From contig NZ_JAERQD010000007.1 in assembly GCF_016735695.1 (NCBI RefSeq), positions 124,001 through 188,000 on the forward strand: a DNA stretch of 64,000 nucleotides, in the 5' to 3' direction. The translations under genes were made by a program, and so were the position numbers. The DNA comes from Microvirga zambiensis WSM3693. GTDB taxonomy: Bacteria > Pseudomonadota > Alphaproteobacteria > Rhizobiales > Beijerinckiaceae. The notes under the pieces were generated by a model. It searched no databases. It was not told where the DNA came from and worked only from the letters and a program-made list of their open reading frames with translations. Shown one piece after another: positions 45,982 to 56,014 of the stretch (position 1 is the first letter of the stretch; each line of letters starts with the position of its first letter).

Positions 45982-46710
45982 TCACCCCAGCCGCCCGAGC
46001 ACCGGAAACGTCTCCAGCAGCCAGAACGACATGGTGGTGATCCAGCCGGTGAGGAACGCGATGCCGGTCAGCACGAGAAGGACGCCCATCACCTTCTCGA
46101 CCATGGCGAAGCGGGAGCGCATGCGCTTCAGAAGCGCCACGAAAGGCTTCATGGCAAAGGCAGCGAGCAGGAAGGGAATCCCTAAACCCGCCGAATAGGC
46201 GGCAAGCAGAAGAGCGCCGTAGGACACACTCGCCTCGGAGCCCGCGACCGTCAGGATCGCCGCCAGGACTGGGCCGATGCAGGGCGTCCAACCGAAGGCA
46301 AAGGCGAGCCCCATCACGTATGCGCCCCAGAGGCCGACGGGCTTTTCCACGCTGAACCGGGCCTCGCGGTAGAACAGCCCGATGCGGAACAGCCCTAGGA
46401 AATGCAGGCCCATGACGATGATGGCGATGCCGGCGATCGTGCTCAGGACATCGAGATATTGCCGGATGGCCTGGCCGAGCGCCGAAGCGGTGGCGCCGAG
46501 CAGCACGAAGACGGTGGAGAATCCAGCCACGAAGAGGAGCGCCGCCAGCATCGCGCGCTTGCGGACGGCGCGGTCGTCGCCCGCGCTGAGACGGTCGAAG
46601 GTCGTGCCCGCGAGGAAGGACAGGTAAGGCGGCACCAGCGGCAGGACGCAGGGGCTCAAGAAGCTGATGAGACCGCCGAGCGCCGCGGCGGGAAAGGAAA
46701 CACTGAGCAT
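45982..46710 (-). CDS. ccdA: Cytochrome c biogenesis/thiol transporter CcdA
   Basis: 242 residues, six membrane helices. The two redox cysteines lie in FLSPCVLPLVPPY and WTPCIGPVLA, as in the membrane domain of DsbD. Carries electrons from cytoplasmic thioredoxin to periplasmic thiol proteins, e.g. for haem attachment. ATG at 46710. Divergent from the P1 peptidase across 96 bp. No other ccm genes near. Confidence 0.93.
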   Translation of the reverse strand: MLSVSFPAAALGGLISFLSPCVLPLVPPYLSFLAGTTFDRLSAGDDRAVRKRAMLAALLFVAGFSTVFVLLGATASALGQAIRQYLDVLSTIAGIAIIVMGLHFLGLFRIGLFYREARFSVEKPVGLWGAYVMGLAFAFGWTPCIGPVLAAILTVAGSEASVSYGALLLAAYSAGLGIPFLLAAFAMKPFVALLKRMRSRFAMVEKVMGVLLVLTGIAFLTGWITTMSFWLLETFPVLGRLG

Positions 46711-46806
46711 GGCAAGCCTTCTAGCTCTTTGCCCCACCTAGCGAAAGGCGGTGAAAGGCTCCTTCTCCAGCTTGTGAAGAAGGCCGATTTTCGGTTTGCT
46801 GGCGCC

Positions 46807-47808
46807 ATGAACCAGCACCGCAATCTCATCACGGACGTGGCAGGCCTTCGCGTCGGCAATGCCGATGACGCCGTCCTCGGCTCCGGCGTGACCGTTGCGC
46901 TCTTCGACCAGCCTGCCGTGGTCTCCTATTCCGCCATGGGCGGAGCGCCGGCCACCCGGGAGACCGATCTGCTCGAACCCGACAAGATGGTGCCGGGCAT
47001 CCATGGCGTTGTGCTCTCCGGCGGCTCCGCCTTCGGCCTCGATGCGGCGGGCGGGGTGCAGGCCTTCCTGCGCGAGCAGGGCATCGGCTTTGCCGTCCGG
47101 GACGCGATCGTGCCCCTGGTCTCCCAGGCCTCCTGCTTCGATCTCGTCAATGGCGGCGACAAGAACTGGGGGCGTTACCCGCCCTACCGCGAGCTCGGCT
47201 ACGAGGCGGCCCGAAATGCCGGCCTGGATTTCGCGCTCGGCACGGCCGGTGGCGGCTACGGCGCCACCACGGCGAACCTGAAGGGAGGCCTCGGCTCGAC
47301 GAGCGCCCTGACCTCGGCCGGCCACACGGTCAGCGCCCTCGTGGTCGTGAACAGCGTCGCCTCGGCGGTGATCGGCAACGGACCGCATTTCTGGGCCGGT
47401 GCTCTGGAGGAGAATGAGGAGTTCGGCGGACACGGGCATCCGCACCGCGTCGATCCGGAAAAGCGCAGGCTGATCTGGAAGGGCGGCCCGCAGCCGGCTA
47501 CCACCATTGCCCTCGTCGCGACCGATGCCGTGCTCACCAAGGCCCAGGCCAAGCGCCTCGCCATCGCCAGCCATGCCGGCCTCGCGCGGGCCCTTCGCTT
47601 CTCCCACGCCCTGTTCGACGGCGACACGATCTTCGCCGCGGCCACCGGCCAGCGGCCTCTGCAGGACGAGGCGGCCGAGTTTACCGAACTGACCGCCATG
47701 GCCGCGGATTGCCTGACCCGCGCCATTGCCCGCGGCGTCTACGAGGCGACGGCCCTGCCCTATCCCGGGGCGCAACCGGCGTGGAAGGACCTGTTCGGGG
47801 CAGCCTGA
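46807..47808 (+). CDS. P1 family peptidase (DmpA/S58)
   Basis: 333 residues of the self-cleaving DmpA/endotype 6-aminohexanoate hydrolase fold. N-terminal DVAGLRVGNA, the GVVLSGGSAFGLDAAGG block and the C-terminal ALFDGDTIFAAATG. Hydrolyses N-terminal D- or beta-aminoacyl peptides in some members. The start is uncertain: ATG 46807 has no clear ribosome site, and a GTG at 46774 is an alternative. Confidence 0.85.
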   Translation: MNQHRNLITDVAGLRVGNADDAVLGSGVTVALFDQPAVVSYSAMGGAPATRETDLLEPDKMVPGIHGVVLSGGSAFGLDAAGGVQAFLREQGIGFAVRDAIVPLVSQASCFDLVNGGDKNWGRYPPYRELGYEAARNAGLDFALGTAGGGYGATTANLKGGLGSTSALTSAGHTVSALVVVNSVASAVIGNGPHFWAGALEENEEFGGHGHPHRVDPEKRRLIWKGGPQPATTIALVATDAVLTKAQAKRLAIASHAGLARALRFSHALFDGDTIFAAATGQRPLQDEAAEFTELTAMAADCLTRAIARGVYEATALPYPGAQPAWKDLFGAA

Positions 47809-47845
47809 GAGACTGGCTCGAAATTCGTTGAAAGGCGCGGTGCCG

Positions 47846-48165
47846 TCTCCCTCCCCCTTGTGGGGAGGATTAAGGGCGGGGGTGTGAGCGATAGTCTATC
47901 AGGGTGTGGCATGGGTTCACCTCTCCTCGAGGGAGAGGTCGCGCCGGAGGCGCGGGTGAGGGGTTGCACCCTTTCCGGATGAAGCTGTACCCCCTCACCC
48001 TCGCTGCGCTCGACCTCTCCCCCTCCCAAGTCGGGTGTTCCCGACTTTGGCTTGCCAAGACGGATCTCGGGAACACCCGAGATCCGGGGAGAGGTGATGC
48101 CTGCGGCAGCCTCGGTGTTAGGTGGTGCGCGACCCACCTCCAACTCCTCCCCACAAGGGGGAGGA
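47846..48165. repeat. Three-level nested palindromic region
   Basis: The 391-bp gap between the peptidase and dadA is filled by palindromes within palindromes: outer 18-base arms TCCCCCTTGTGGGGAGGA at 47852-47869 and complement at 48145-48162; middle TCACCTCTCC/GGAGAGGTGA (47917-47926, 48088-48097); inner TCGGGTGTTCCCGA/TCGGGAACACCCGA (48031-48044, 48067-48080). No gene seen. Confidence 0.85.
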
Positions 48166-48199
48166 GGGCTAAGGTCACGCCTCGAAAGTCCGGAGCGCC

Positions 48200-49441
48200 T
48201 TAAAACCGCTCCGCCCGATAGGGCTTCGGATCGATCACCGGGGTCTCGCCAGTGATCATTTCCGCGAGAAGCCGCCCGGTCACCGGGCCGAGGGTCAGGC
48301 CGTGATGGGCGTGGCCGAAGCCGAACCAGAGGTTCTTGTGCTTGGGGGCCGGGCCGATGATCGGCATCATGTCCGGCGTGCAGGGACGCATGCCCATCCA
48401 CGGATGCGGATCGAGCCGCTCGCCGAGGGGGAAGAATTCCCGGGCGATCGGCTCCGCCCGGCCGAGCTGGACCGGCGTCTTGGGCGCATCGCGGTTCGCG
48501 AACTCGGCGCCCGTCGTCAGGCGGATGCCCTTCGACATGGGCGCAAGGAAGTAGCCGCGGTCGAAGTCGAGGGTCGGCCGGTTGAGCACCGCGTTGCCTT
48601 CCGGCTTGTAGTGCATGTGATAGCCGCGCTTGACCGCGAGCGGCAGATTGTAGCCGAGCTTCGTCGTCACGATGTCCGCCCAGGCGCCGAGCGCGATGAC
48701 GACCGTACCGGCGTCCACAGGCCCCTTCTCGGTCTGGACGCGCCATCCCGTCGAGGTCTGCTCCAGCGTCGTGGCATCGCCCGAGGCAAGCTCGCCGCCG
48801 AGGCGCTCGAACAGACCGACATAACCCATTGTCAGCATGTGCGGATCGGAGACAGAGGCCGGATCGGTCCAGTGGATGCCGCCCTTCGTCTCGACCTTCA
48901 GATGCGGCTCGCGCTCGGCTACCGCCTTGGTGTCGAGGGCGTCGAAGTTGACGCCGAAATCGCGCTTCACCTCCTCCGCGTCGGCGAACTGCTCGTCCCG
49001 GCTCTTCTCGTCGCGAAAAACCTTCATCCAGCCGGTCGGACGGATCAGGTTAGTCGATCCGGATTCCTCGGCGAGCGCCATGTGCTCGGTAACGCTGCGC
49101 TCGATGAGCGGCGCATACATCCGCGCGATCGCCTTGTGCTGGGCGGGACGCGAATGCATCCAGTACTGCCACAGGAAGGGCGCGAGCTTCGGAATGGCGG
49201 CCCAATGGTAATGGGCATCGACGGTGTTGTTGAGGGCATAGCGCAAGAGCGCGCCGAAATCATGCGGGAAGCCGTAGGGATAGACGCCCTCGCGCTGGAT
49301 CAGGCCCGCGTTGCCGAAGGAGGTTTCCTCGCCGGGCTTGCGCTTGTCGATCAGCAGGACCGAGCGACCGCGCTTCTGCAGATGCACCGCAATCGACACG
49401 CCGACGATGCCGGCTCCAAGAACAATCACATCCTTACGCAT
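48200..49441 (-). CDS. dadA: D-amino acid dehydrogenase-like FAD oxidoreductase
   Basis: 413 residues. FAD-binding [17 protein letters not shown] at the N-terminus and the DadA-type C-terminal block [19 protein letters not shown]...[11 protein letters not shown]. Oxidises D-amino acids to 2-oxo acids, passing electrons to the respiratory chain. No alanine racemase gene alongside. Divergent from rpe. Confidence 0.88.
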   Translation of the reverse strand: MRKDVIVLGAGIVGVSIAVHLQKRGRSVLLIDKRKPGEETSFGNAGLIQREGVYPYGFPHDFGALLRYALNNTVDAHYHWAAIPKLAPFLWQYWMHSRPAQHKAIARMYAPLIERSVTEHMALAEESGSTNLIRPTGWMKVFRDEKSRDEQFADAEEVKRDFGVNFDALDTKAVAEREPHLKVETKGGIHWTDPASVSDPHMLTMGYVGLFERLGGELASGDATTLEQTSTGWRVQTEKGPVDAGTVVIALGAWADIVTTKLGYNLPLAVKRGYHMHYKPEGNAVLNRPTLDFDRGYFLAPMSKGIRLTTGAEFANRDAPKTPVQLGRAEPIAREFFPLGERLDPHPWMGMRPCTPDMMPIIGPAPKHKNLWFGFGHAHHGLTLGPVTGRLLAEMITGETPVIDPKPYRAERF

Positions 49442-49648
49442 GAAGGCCCTGCCCCATTTCCAGTCGCATCCCCGAAGGAAAGCGTTCGTCTCCTTGAGAA
49501 GGGGCCATCTTTACTCCTCTTGGCTCGACGCCGTCCATGGCTTTCCCGCCGCAAACCCGCCTCTCCCCAGGCGAGTGGTCTTGAATTGGTCCGGACGGTG
49601 GCCCATTGCCCGGTTGCGGCGAAAGGAGGCTCGTGCTACCGCGCGGCC

Positions 49649-50320
49649 ATGACACGCCCCCTGCTCATCGCCCCGTCCATCCTCGCCTCCGATTTTGCGA
49701 AGCTCGGAGAGGAAATCCGTGCCATCGACGCCGCCGGCGCGGACTGGATCCATATCGACGTGATGGACGGGCACTTCGTGCCGAACATCACCATCGGTCC
49801 CGATGTGGTGAAGGCGCTGCGGCCCCACACCGCAAAGCCCTTCGACGTGCATCTGATGATCGCGCCGGTCGACCCCTATCTGGAAGCCTTCGCCAAGGCA
49901 GGCGCGGACATCATCAGCATCCATGCGGAAGCGGGCCCGCATCTGCATCGCTCGCTCCAGACCATCCGCAAGCTCGGCAGGAAGGCCGGCATCGTCCTCA
50001 ATCCCGGCACGCATGAAGGCTCCATCGAGCCGGTCATCGACGACATCGACCTGATCCTCCTGATGACGGTCAATCCGGGCTTCGGCGGCCAGGCCTTCAT
50101 CCCCTCCGTGTGCAACAAGCTGCGCCGGATCAAGGAGATGGTCGGCAACCGCGACATCGATATCGAGATCGACGGCGGCGTGACGCCCGAGACCGCTCCG
50201 CTCGTGGCGGAAGCCGGCGCCAACGTGCTGGTCGCCGGCTCCGCCACCTTCAAGGGCGGGCCCTCGGCCTATGCCGCCAACATGGCTGCCATTCGGGACG
50301 CGGCGGCAAAGGCGCGTTGA
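49649..50320 (+). CDS. rpe: Ribulose-phosphate 3-epimerase
   Basis: 223 residues, TIM barrel. Interconverts ribulose 5-P and xylulose 5-P. Active-site Asp in [14 protein letters not shown], the second in EIDGGV; metal His in FDVHLMI. A 16-base sequence (TCGTGCTACCGCGCGG) sits just before the ATG and recurs before purB. The frame is open far upstream on this strand but that part is antisense to dadA. Confidence 0.96.
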   Translation: MTRPLLIAPSILASDFAKLGEEIRAIDAAGADWIHIDVMDGHFVPNITIGPDVVKALRPHTAKPFDVHLMIAPVDPYLEAFAKAGADIISIHAEAGPHLHRSLQTIRKLGRKAGIVLNPGTHEGSIEPVIDDIDLILLMTVNPGFGGQAFIPSVCNKLRRIKEMVGNRDIDIEIDGGVTPETAPLVAEAGANVLVAGSATFKGGPSAYAANMAAIRDAAAKAR

Positions 50321-50378
50321 GATCACGGGGTGATCGTGCTACCGCGCGGACATATCATCCGCGTGGAAGTGGAAAGCC

Positions 50379-51692
50379 ATGATCCCCCGTTACAGCCGTC
50401 CCGAGATGGTGGCCATCTGGTCGCCGGAAACCAAGTTCCGCATCTGGTTCGAGATCGAGGCCCATGCCACAACGGCGCTCGCCAATCTCGGCGTCGTGCC
50501 GAAAGAGGCGGCTGAGAAGGTCTGGGAAGAAGGCTCCAAGGCCACCTTCGACGTGGAGCGGATCGATTCCATCGAGCGTGAGGTGAAGCACGACGTCATC
50601 GCCTTCCTCACGCATCTCGCCGAGATCGTGGGTCCCGAGGCGCGCTTCGTCCATCAGGGCATGACCTCCTCGGACGTGCTCGACACCACCTTCAACGTGC
50701 AGCTCGCCCGCGCCTCCGACCTGCTGCTGCGGGACCTCGACGAGCTTCTCGCCGCCATCAGGCGCCGCGCCTTCGAGCACAAGATGACGCCGACCATCGG
50801 CCGCTCGCACGGCATCCATGCCGAGCCGACCACCTTCGGCCTCAAGCTCGCCCAGGCCTATGCCGAGTTCGAGCGCTGCAAGGTCCGCCTGATCGAGGCC
50901 CGGCGCGAGATCTCGACCTGCGCCATCTCGGGTGCGGTCGGCACCTTCGCCAATATCGACCCGAGCGTCGAAGAATACGTGGCCGAGCAGATGGGCCTCG
51001 AGGTCGAGCCGGTCTCGACCCAGGTCATCCCCCGCGACCGCCACGCCATGTATTTCGCCACCCTCGGCGTCATCGCCTCCTCCATCGAGCGGCTGGCGAC
51101 GGAAGTGCGCCACCTGCAGCGGAGCGAGGTTCTGGAGGCGGAAGAGTTCTTCTCGGCCGGCCAGAAGGGCTCCTCCGCCATGCCGCACAAGCGCAACCCG
51201 GTGCTGACCGAGAACCTTACCGGTCTCGCCCGCATGGTGCGCGCCTATGCCATGCCGGCCATGGAGAACGTGGCGCTCTGGCACGAGCGCGACATCTCCC
51301 ACTCCTCCGTCGAGCGCATGATCGGCCCCGACGCCACGGTGACCCTGGATTTCGCCCTCGCCCGGCTCACCAACGTCATCGACAAGCTCGTGGTCTATCC
51401 GGAGAACATGCAGAAGAACCTGGACCGGCTCGGCGGCCTCGTCCATTCGCAGCGGGTCCTGTTGGCCCTGACGCAGAAGGGCGCCTCCCGCGAGGACGCC
51501 TATCGGCTGGTCCAGCGCAACGCCATGCCGGTCTGGCGCGGCGAAGGCGACTTCCTGACCCTTCTGAAGGGCGATGCCGACGTGACCAAGTACCTGTCGC
51601 CTGAGGAAATCGAGGCCTGCTTCGACCTCGGCTACCATTACAAGCATGTGGATACGATCTTCAGGCGGGTCTTCGGCGCAGCCAGCGCATAG
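50379..51692 (+). CDS. purB: Adenylosuccinate lyase
   Basis: 437 residues, fumarase/aspartase superfamily. Signature GSSAMPHKRNPV, TSSDVLDTTF, and the His-bearing GRSHGIHAEPTTFG. Two steps of purine synthesis. GTGGAAAG precedes the ATG. A family B repeat follows the stop. Downstream of rpe by 58 bases with its own upstream copy of the shared 16-base sequence. Confidence 0.96.
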   Translation: MIPRYSRPEMVAIWSPETKFRIWFEIEAHATTALANLGVVPKEAAEKVWEEGSKATFDVERIDSIEREVKHDVIAFLTHLAEIVGPEARFVHQGMTSSDVLDTTFNVQLARASDLLLRDLDELLAAIRRRAFEHKMTPTIGRSHGIHAEPTTFGLKLAQAYAEFERCKVRLIEARREISTCAISGAVGTFANIDPSVEEYVAEQMGLEVEPVSTQVIPRDRHAMYFATLGVIASSIERLATEVRHLQRSEVLEAEEFFSAGQKGSSAMPHKRNPVLTENLTGLARMVRAYAMPAMENVALWHERDISHSSVERMIGPDATVTLDFALARLTNVIDKLVVYPENMQKNLDRLGGLVHSQRVLLALTQKGASREDAYRLVQRNAMPVWRGEGDFLTLLKGDADVTKYLSPEEIEACFDLGYHYKHVDTIFRRVFGAASA

Positions 51693-51738
51693 CTGGGGGG
51701 CTGGAAATATTTCCACGATGAGCAAGAATCCCAAGTAG

Positions 51739-51851
51739 GCATCGGACCCAAAAGTGGAACCCACTTTTGGGGTCGACTCCGATGCCTCTTTCTTGAAGAG
51801 CGCATCGTCCGGGGCGGAAAACCGGAACCACTTTTCCGCCCGATGCGCTGA
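51739..51851. repeat. Palindromic repeat family B, copy 5
   Basis: GCATCGGACCCAAAAGTGGA ... CCACTTTTGGGGTCGACTCC ... GAGCGCATCGTCCGGGGCGG ... CGATGCGCT. Confidence 0.88.
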
Positions 51852-51878
51852 GAGATCAACGGCGCGGGGATTCTTGCC

Positions 51879-53132
51879 ATGCTGTCGGAGAAACTTCTCG
51901 ATCTTGCGTTCACGCGGGCCGTGAAACACGGCTCCCTTGAGGTGACGACCGCCGGGGGGCGGCGCTTCACCTTCGGCGACGGGTCCGAGCCTCAGGTCTC
52001 GCTCCGGTTCGCGGACGCCCCCGCCCAGATGGCCCTCTGCCTTCATCCGGAGCTGAAGCTCGGCGAATTGTACGTGGACGGCCGCCTCGTCATCGAGCAG
52101 GGCACCATCCTCGACCTCCTCCAGCTCCTCCTCCAGGACACACATGGGGAACTGAGCGAGCTGCCGCTGAAGCGTCTGCGCAGGATCCGCACCTGGCTGA
52201 TGCGCCGGGCCGAGAACGATGCCAGCCGGTCCAAGCGGAACGTGGCGCACCATTACGACCTCGACGGGCGCCTCTATTCCCTCTTCCTCGACAGCGACCG
52301 GCAATATTCCTGCGCCTATTTCGACCATCCGGACGCCAGTCTCGAGGAGGCCCAATCCGCCAAGAAGCGGCACATCGTGGCGAAGCTGCTGGTGGACCAG
52401 GGCCATAGGGTTCTCGATATCGGCTCCGGCTGGGGCGGAATGGGCCTCTATCTGGCCCAGATCGCCGGTGCGGGCTCGGTCAAGGGCGTGACCCTGTCGG
52501 AAGAGCAGCTCGACGTTTCGCGCAAGCGCTCCGCCACCGCCTGCCTGCAGGAAAGGGTGCAGTTCGAGCTTCAGGACTATCGCGCCACGACCGGCACCTT
52601 CGACCGCATCGTCTCGGTCGGCATGTTCGAGCATGTGGGCGTGCCCTCCTACGACGCCTATTTCCAGGCCTGCCGGCGCCTCCTGAAGGAGGACGGGGTG
52701 ATGCTCCTGCACACCATCGGACGCTCCGGCACGCCGTATCCGACCAATCCCTGGATCACCAAATACATCTTCCCCGGCGGGCACCTGCCCGTGCTCTCGG
52801 AGATGATGCCCGCCATCGAGCGGGCCGGCCTGATCGTGTCGGATCTCGAAGTGCTGCGTCTGCACTACGCCTACACGCTGAAAGCCTGGCGCGAGCGCTT
52901 CCTGGCCCATCGCGAGGAGGTGCTGCGTCTTTACGACGAGCGCTTCTGCCGGATGTGGGAATGCTACCTCGCCATGTCGGAATCCGCCTTCCGGTGGCAG
53001 GACGCCGTGGTGTTCCAGCTCCAGCTCACCCGCCGCAACGACGTGGTGCCGGTGACCCGCGACTACATCGCCGAGCGCGAGGCCGTGCTGAAGGAGGCGG
53101 AGCAGAACAGGGAGTTGAAGCGCACCGCTTGA
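51879..53132 (+). CDS. cfa: Cyclopropane-fatty-acyl-phospholipid synthase
   Basis: 417 residues. SAM motif VLDIGSGWGGMGLYLA, VTLSEEQL, the DYR segment and SVGMFEHVG holding the bicarbonate-linked Glu/His, all typical of Cfa. Methylenates unsaturated acyl chains of membrane lipids. N-terminal ~100 residues form the lipid-binding part. Next gene 31 bases downstream, same strand. Confidence 0.92.
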   Translation: MLSEKLLDLAFTRAVKHGSLEVTTAGGRRFTFGDGSEPQVSLRFADAPAQMALCLHPELKLGELYVDGRLVIEQGTILDLLQLLLQDTHGELSELPLKRLRRIRTWLMRRAENDASRSKRNVAHHYDLDGRLYSLFLDSDRQYSCAYFDHPDASLEEAQSAKKRHIVAKLLVDQGHRVLDIGSGWGGMGLYLAQIAGAGSVKGVTLSEEQLDVSRKRSATACLQERVQFELQDYRATTGTFDRIVSVGMFEHVGVPSYDAYFQACRRLLKEDGVMLLHTIGRSGTPYPTNPWITKYIFPGGHLPVLSEMMPAIERAGLIVSDLEVLRLHYAYTLKAWRERFLAHREEVLRLYDERFCRMWECYLAMSESAFRWQDAVVFQLQLTRRNDVVPVTRDYIAEREAVLKEAEQNRELKRTA

Positions 53133-53163
53133 ACCCGCCCCTGCGGGACTTTATCTCGGAGAC

Positions 53164-53715
53164 ATGAAAACCTCCGATTGCGACATCCTCATCGTTCCCG
53201 GCCATGAAAATTCAGGCATCGACCACTGGCAGAGCCGGTGGGAGCGCCAGCTCTCGACCGCGTGGCGGGTCGAGCAGGAGAACTGGGATGCTCCCAACAA
53301 GGATGCCTGGGTCGGACGCATCGTCGACGACGTGAAGCGGGCCGAGAAGCCGGTCGTTCTTGTCGGACACAGCCTCGGCGTCCTGGCCATCGCCCATGCC
53401 GCTCCCCTTCTGCCGGCGGGCAAGGTCCAGGGCGCATTCCTCGTCAGCGTGCCGGATGTGGAGCGGCCGGACTTCGTCCCCGCCATCGACCGCGCTTTCG
53501 CCCCGATCCCGCGCGACCCGTTCCCCTTCCCCTCCGTCCTCGTCGCCAGCCGCACCGATCCCCTCTGCGACTACGAGAAGGCCGAGGACATCGCCTATTC
53601 CTGGGGCTCCGTCATCGTTGATGCGGGCGATGCCGGCCATCTCAACACGGACAGCGGCCACGGCCCATGGCCCGAAGGGCTGATGCGGTTTGCCGGCTTC
53701 CTGAAGCAGCTTTGA
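53164..53715 (+). CDS. RBBP9/YdeN-like alpha/beta hydrolase
   Basis: 183 residues, compact. VPGHENSGIDHWQSRWE at the N-terminus, nucleophile VGHSLGVLA, Asp in ASRTDPLC, and final His in DAGHLNTDSGHGPWPEG: the whole catalytic set of RBBP9 family serine hydrolases. Substrate unknown. Stop five bases from the DUF2235 gene stop (convergent). Confidence 0.9.
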   Translation: MKTSDCDILIVPGHENSGIDHWQSRWERQLSTAWRVEQENWDAPNKDAWVGRIVDDVKRAEKPVVLVGHSLGVLAIAHAAPLLPAGKVQGAFLVSVPDVERPDFVPAIDRAFAPIPRDPFPFPSVLVASRTDPLCDYEKAEDIAYSWGSVIVDAGDAGHLNTDSGHGPWPEGLMRFAGFLKQL

Positions 53716-53719
53716 CTCT

Positions 53720-56014
53720 TCAGTTCCGCCGCAGTTCCATCGGCTCCACGGTCACGTCCGCAAGTCCGCTGTTGTTGCCGTAATAGGCGTCCGTCAGCCC
53801 GTCCCATCGGACGACGGCGTCGTTGGCGAAGAGGTGGAGCACTCCCTCTGCCTTGGCTACCAGTTCGGCCGAGCACCACGTCCCCTGCGGATCGCAGACC
53901 ATATCCAGCGCCTCGATGGGACCGCCCCTGCCGTTCGCCGGGACGATCTTCGCCATGGTCTGAAGCCAGTCGGAGGCCGGGAACCGGCGCGCGGGAATGC
54001 CGGTGTAATGCAGATACCAGGGCATGCGCCCTGCCCCGAAGCCGGCCGGGCTCGTGGCGATGTCCTCGTCGAACCAGGGTTCGATCACGCGCAGGAGAAT
54101 CTTATAGCGGGTGCCGGGCTCGACCGTCTGTCCGGTGGACCAGCACAGCAGGTGCGGGGAGAACTGTTCCGTGGCAATGGTCGGGCCGACGCAGAAGCGG
54201 TTGCTGTACTCGGCGATCTGGAGCTGCGTGCGGTAGACGACGCTCATGGTCAGCATGAGCGCCAGGGCGAACCCGCCGACGATGCCGGCCGCCAGGATGG
54301 CGATGCCGAAGACGTTCGGCACGGCCTGCCATTTGAGAAACTGCAGAATGCCCTGATAGGCGGCGTTCGTCCGCAGCCGATAGATCCAGCTGGCGGGAAC
54401 GCCCTCGGTCGGCGGCTTCGGGCTGTGGCTCGGCCCGCTCATGCCGAGCGATCCGGCCCAGAGGTCGCGCATCCGGTCGTGGATCGCCACCTGCAGGGAT
54501 GTGCTCTTGCGCAGCAGCATGGCGATCGCGATCACGCCGATCAGGAACCATCCCGGGCGGTTGGCGAAGGCGTCGAGCCACGGGGAGAGGAAGCCCGGCA
54601 GGTATTCTCCGATCTTCGAAAGAACCGGAGACGCCACGCAGAAGACGCCGGTGCAGGCTGATGGCGGCCAGATGCCTTCCAGCAACGGCATGGCAGCGAT
54701 CAGGAGCGAGATGACGACCGTGCTGAAATAGGTGACGCGCCGTTTCCAGACGATGTTCCAGACCTCTTCCTGCTGTTGCGCGCGAAGATTGGGATGCGCC
54801 TCGCCTGAAGGCTCGACGGTTTCGTCGGATCGCACGATCTCGTAGGCGGCCGGCAGGACGATGGGGGCATAATCGTCGTCTCCCTGCCGGATGCGTTCGA
54901 GGACGCTCTCGTGGATTCTGACCCCCGTCAGCAGGCCCGCCCCTTTCAGGTCCGTGTCCTGCATGATCCGGGTGGTTGGGTCCGGCGGGTTGAGGCGGGC
55001 CGAGATCTTTCGCGGCTGGTACCGGTAATAGGCGGCAAGGCCGCGCCGCGAATTGTAGATCGGGCCGTAGGGATTGGCGATGCGCCCGATCTCGGCGACC
55101 GCCTTTTCGTCGAAGCGCAGCCCGGCTTTCGTCGCCTCACCGAGCATCCATGCCAGAGACACGTAGGACAGGCTGTCGTCCGGATAGCCGCCGCCGAGAT
55201 TGGAGTGAACGCCGGCGAACCAGACCTGCCGCAGGCGGTCGCGCCGCACCCTTCCGAAGTCAATCATCTCGGCTTCGGCGACTTCGTCCCAGAGGAGCGG
55301 ATGGAAGGTGTCGCGCTCGTCGTCGAGGGCGAGGGCATGGCGTGCGTGCTGGACCTTCTCCGACAGCTTGTAGTTCGGCATCGAGAGCGGCCAGACCCAA
55401 TCGTCGATGGCCCGCGTCAGCTCTGCGAGGGGCAATCCATAGGCCGCCACCGTGTCCCACACGCCGACGAAGGCTATCTCGTCGATCTGCAGACGAGGCA
55501 CCGCCTCGTACGGAGTTTGCCCGCGCCACTTCCGCCAGGTCCGGACGGCAAGATCCCGGACGAAGCGAAGCGGCCCGACCAGCCCGCCCGTCTGGTTGTA
55601 GCGCTTGCGATACTCGCGATAGGCATCAGCTGCATGCCTGCGGAAGGCGGCGTCCTGCTCGCACTGGATCAGCCCCTCCTTGACGACGAGGCCGACCAGT
55701 ACTCGGACCGTGAAGGCACCGCGGCTGAAGCCGAAGGCGTAGATCCGATCTCCGGGCTCGTAGTTGCGGCAGAGGAAGGTGTAGATGTCGAGGACGTTGC
55801 GCTTGAGCCCGAGCCCGAAGATGCCGCCGAGCACCGCGAGGAGCTTGAAGGTCGATGTGCCGACGCCGTCGTCGTAATAGGCGATCTGCCGGGCTTCCCC
55901 TGGCTCGGGCGGGGACAGATCGAGTGCCTGATAGAGGCGCCAGACATTGGTCTTGAACAGCGCCGCGGCGCTGTTTCCGGTACCGTCAGAGAACAGGACA
56001 ATCGCTTTCGGCAT
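53720..56014 (-). CDS. DUF2235 (Tle1-like) domain membrane protein
   Basis: 764 residues. The first ~400 match DUF2235 alpha/beta hydrolases: FSDGTGNS, YDDGVGTS, GFSRGAFTVRVL with the Ser elbow, GVWDTVAAYG and GVHSNLGGGY. This fold includes type VI phospholipase effectors. From about 415 there are three or so membrane segments (TVVISLLIAAMPLL; FLIGVIAIAMLL; IAILAAGIVGGFALALML) and a C-terminal ~180-residue soluble part of unknown fold. No VgrG, PAAR or immunity-like gene lies beside it, so a chromosomal membrane lipase or house-keeping role is as likely as an effector. Confidence 0.82.
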   Translation of the reverse strand: MPKAIVLFSDGTGNSAAALFKTNVWRLYQALDLSPPEPGEARQIAYYDDGVGTSTFKLLAVLGGIFGLGLKRNVLDIYTFLCRNYEPGDRIYAFGFSRGAFTVRVLVGLVVKEGLIQCEQDAAFRRHAADAYREYRKRYNQTGGLVGPLRFVRDLAVRTWRKWRGQTPYEAVPRLQIDEIAFVGVWDTVAAYGLPLAELTRAIDDWVWPLSMPNYKLSEKVQHARHALALDDERDTFHPLLWDEVAEAEMIDFGRVRRDRLRQVWFAGVHSNLGGGYPDDSLSYVSLAWMLGEATKAGLRFDEKAVAEIGRIANPYGPIYNSRRGLAAYYRYQPRKISARLNPPDPTTRIMQDTDLKGAGLLTGVRIHESVLERIRQGDDDYAPIVLPAAYEIVRSDETVEPSGEAHPNLRAQQQEEVWNIVWKRRVTYFSTVVISLLIAAMPLLEGIWPPSACTGVFCVASPVLSKIGEYLPGFLSPWLDAFANRPGWFLIGVIAIAMLLRKSTSLQVAIHDRMRDLWAGSLGMSGPSHSPKPPTEGVPASWIYRLRTNAAYQGILQFLKWQAVPNVFGIAILAAGIVGGFALALMLTMSVVYRTQLQIAEYSNRFCVGPTIATEQFSPHLLCWSTGQTVEPGTRYKILLRVIEPWFDEDIATSPAGFGAGRMPWYLHYTGIPARRFPASDWLQTMAKIVPANGRGGPIEALDMVCDPQGTWCSAELVAKAEGVLHLFANDAVVRWDGLTDAYYGNNSGLADVTVEPMELRRN

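Noticed and set aside
48302-49648. Long open frame on the plus strand running for about 450 codons into rpe
   Set aside because: It is antisense to dadA and lacks any recognisable domain; in GC-rich DNA the frame opposite a real gene is often free of stops. The rpe protein begins at 49649.
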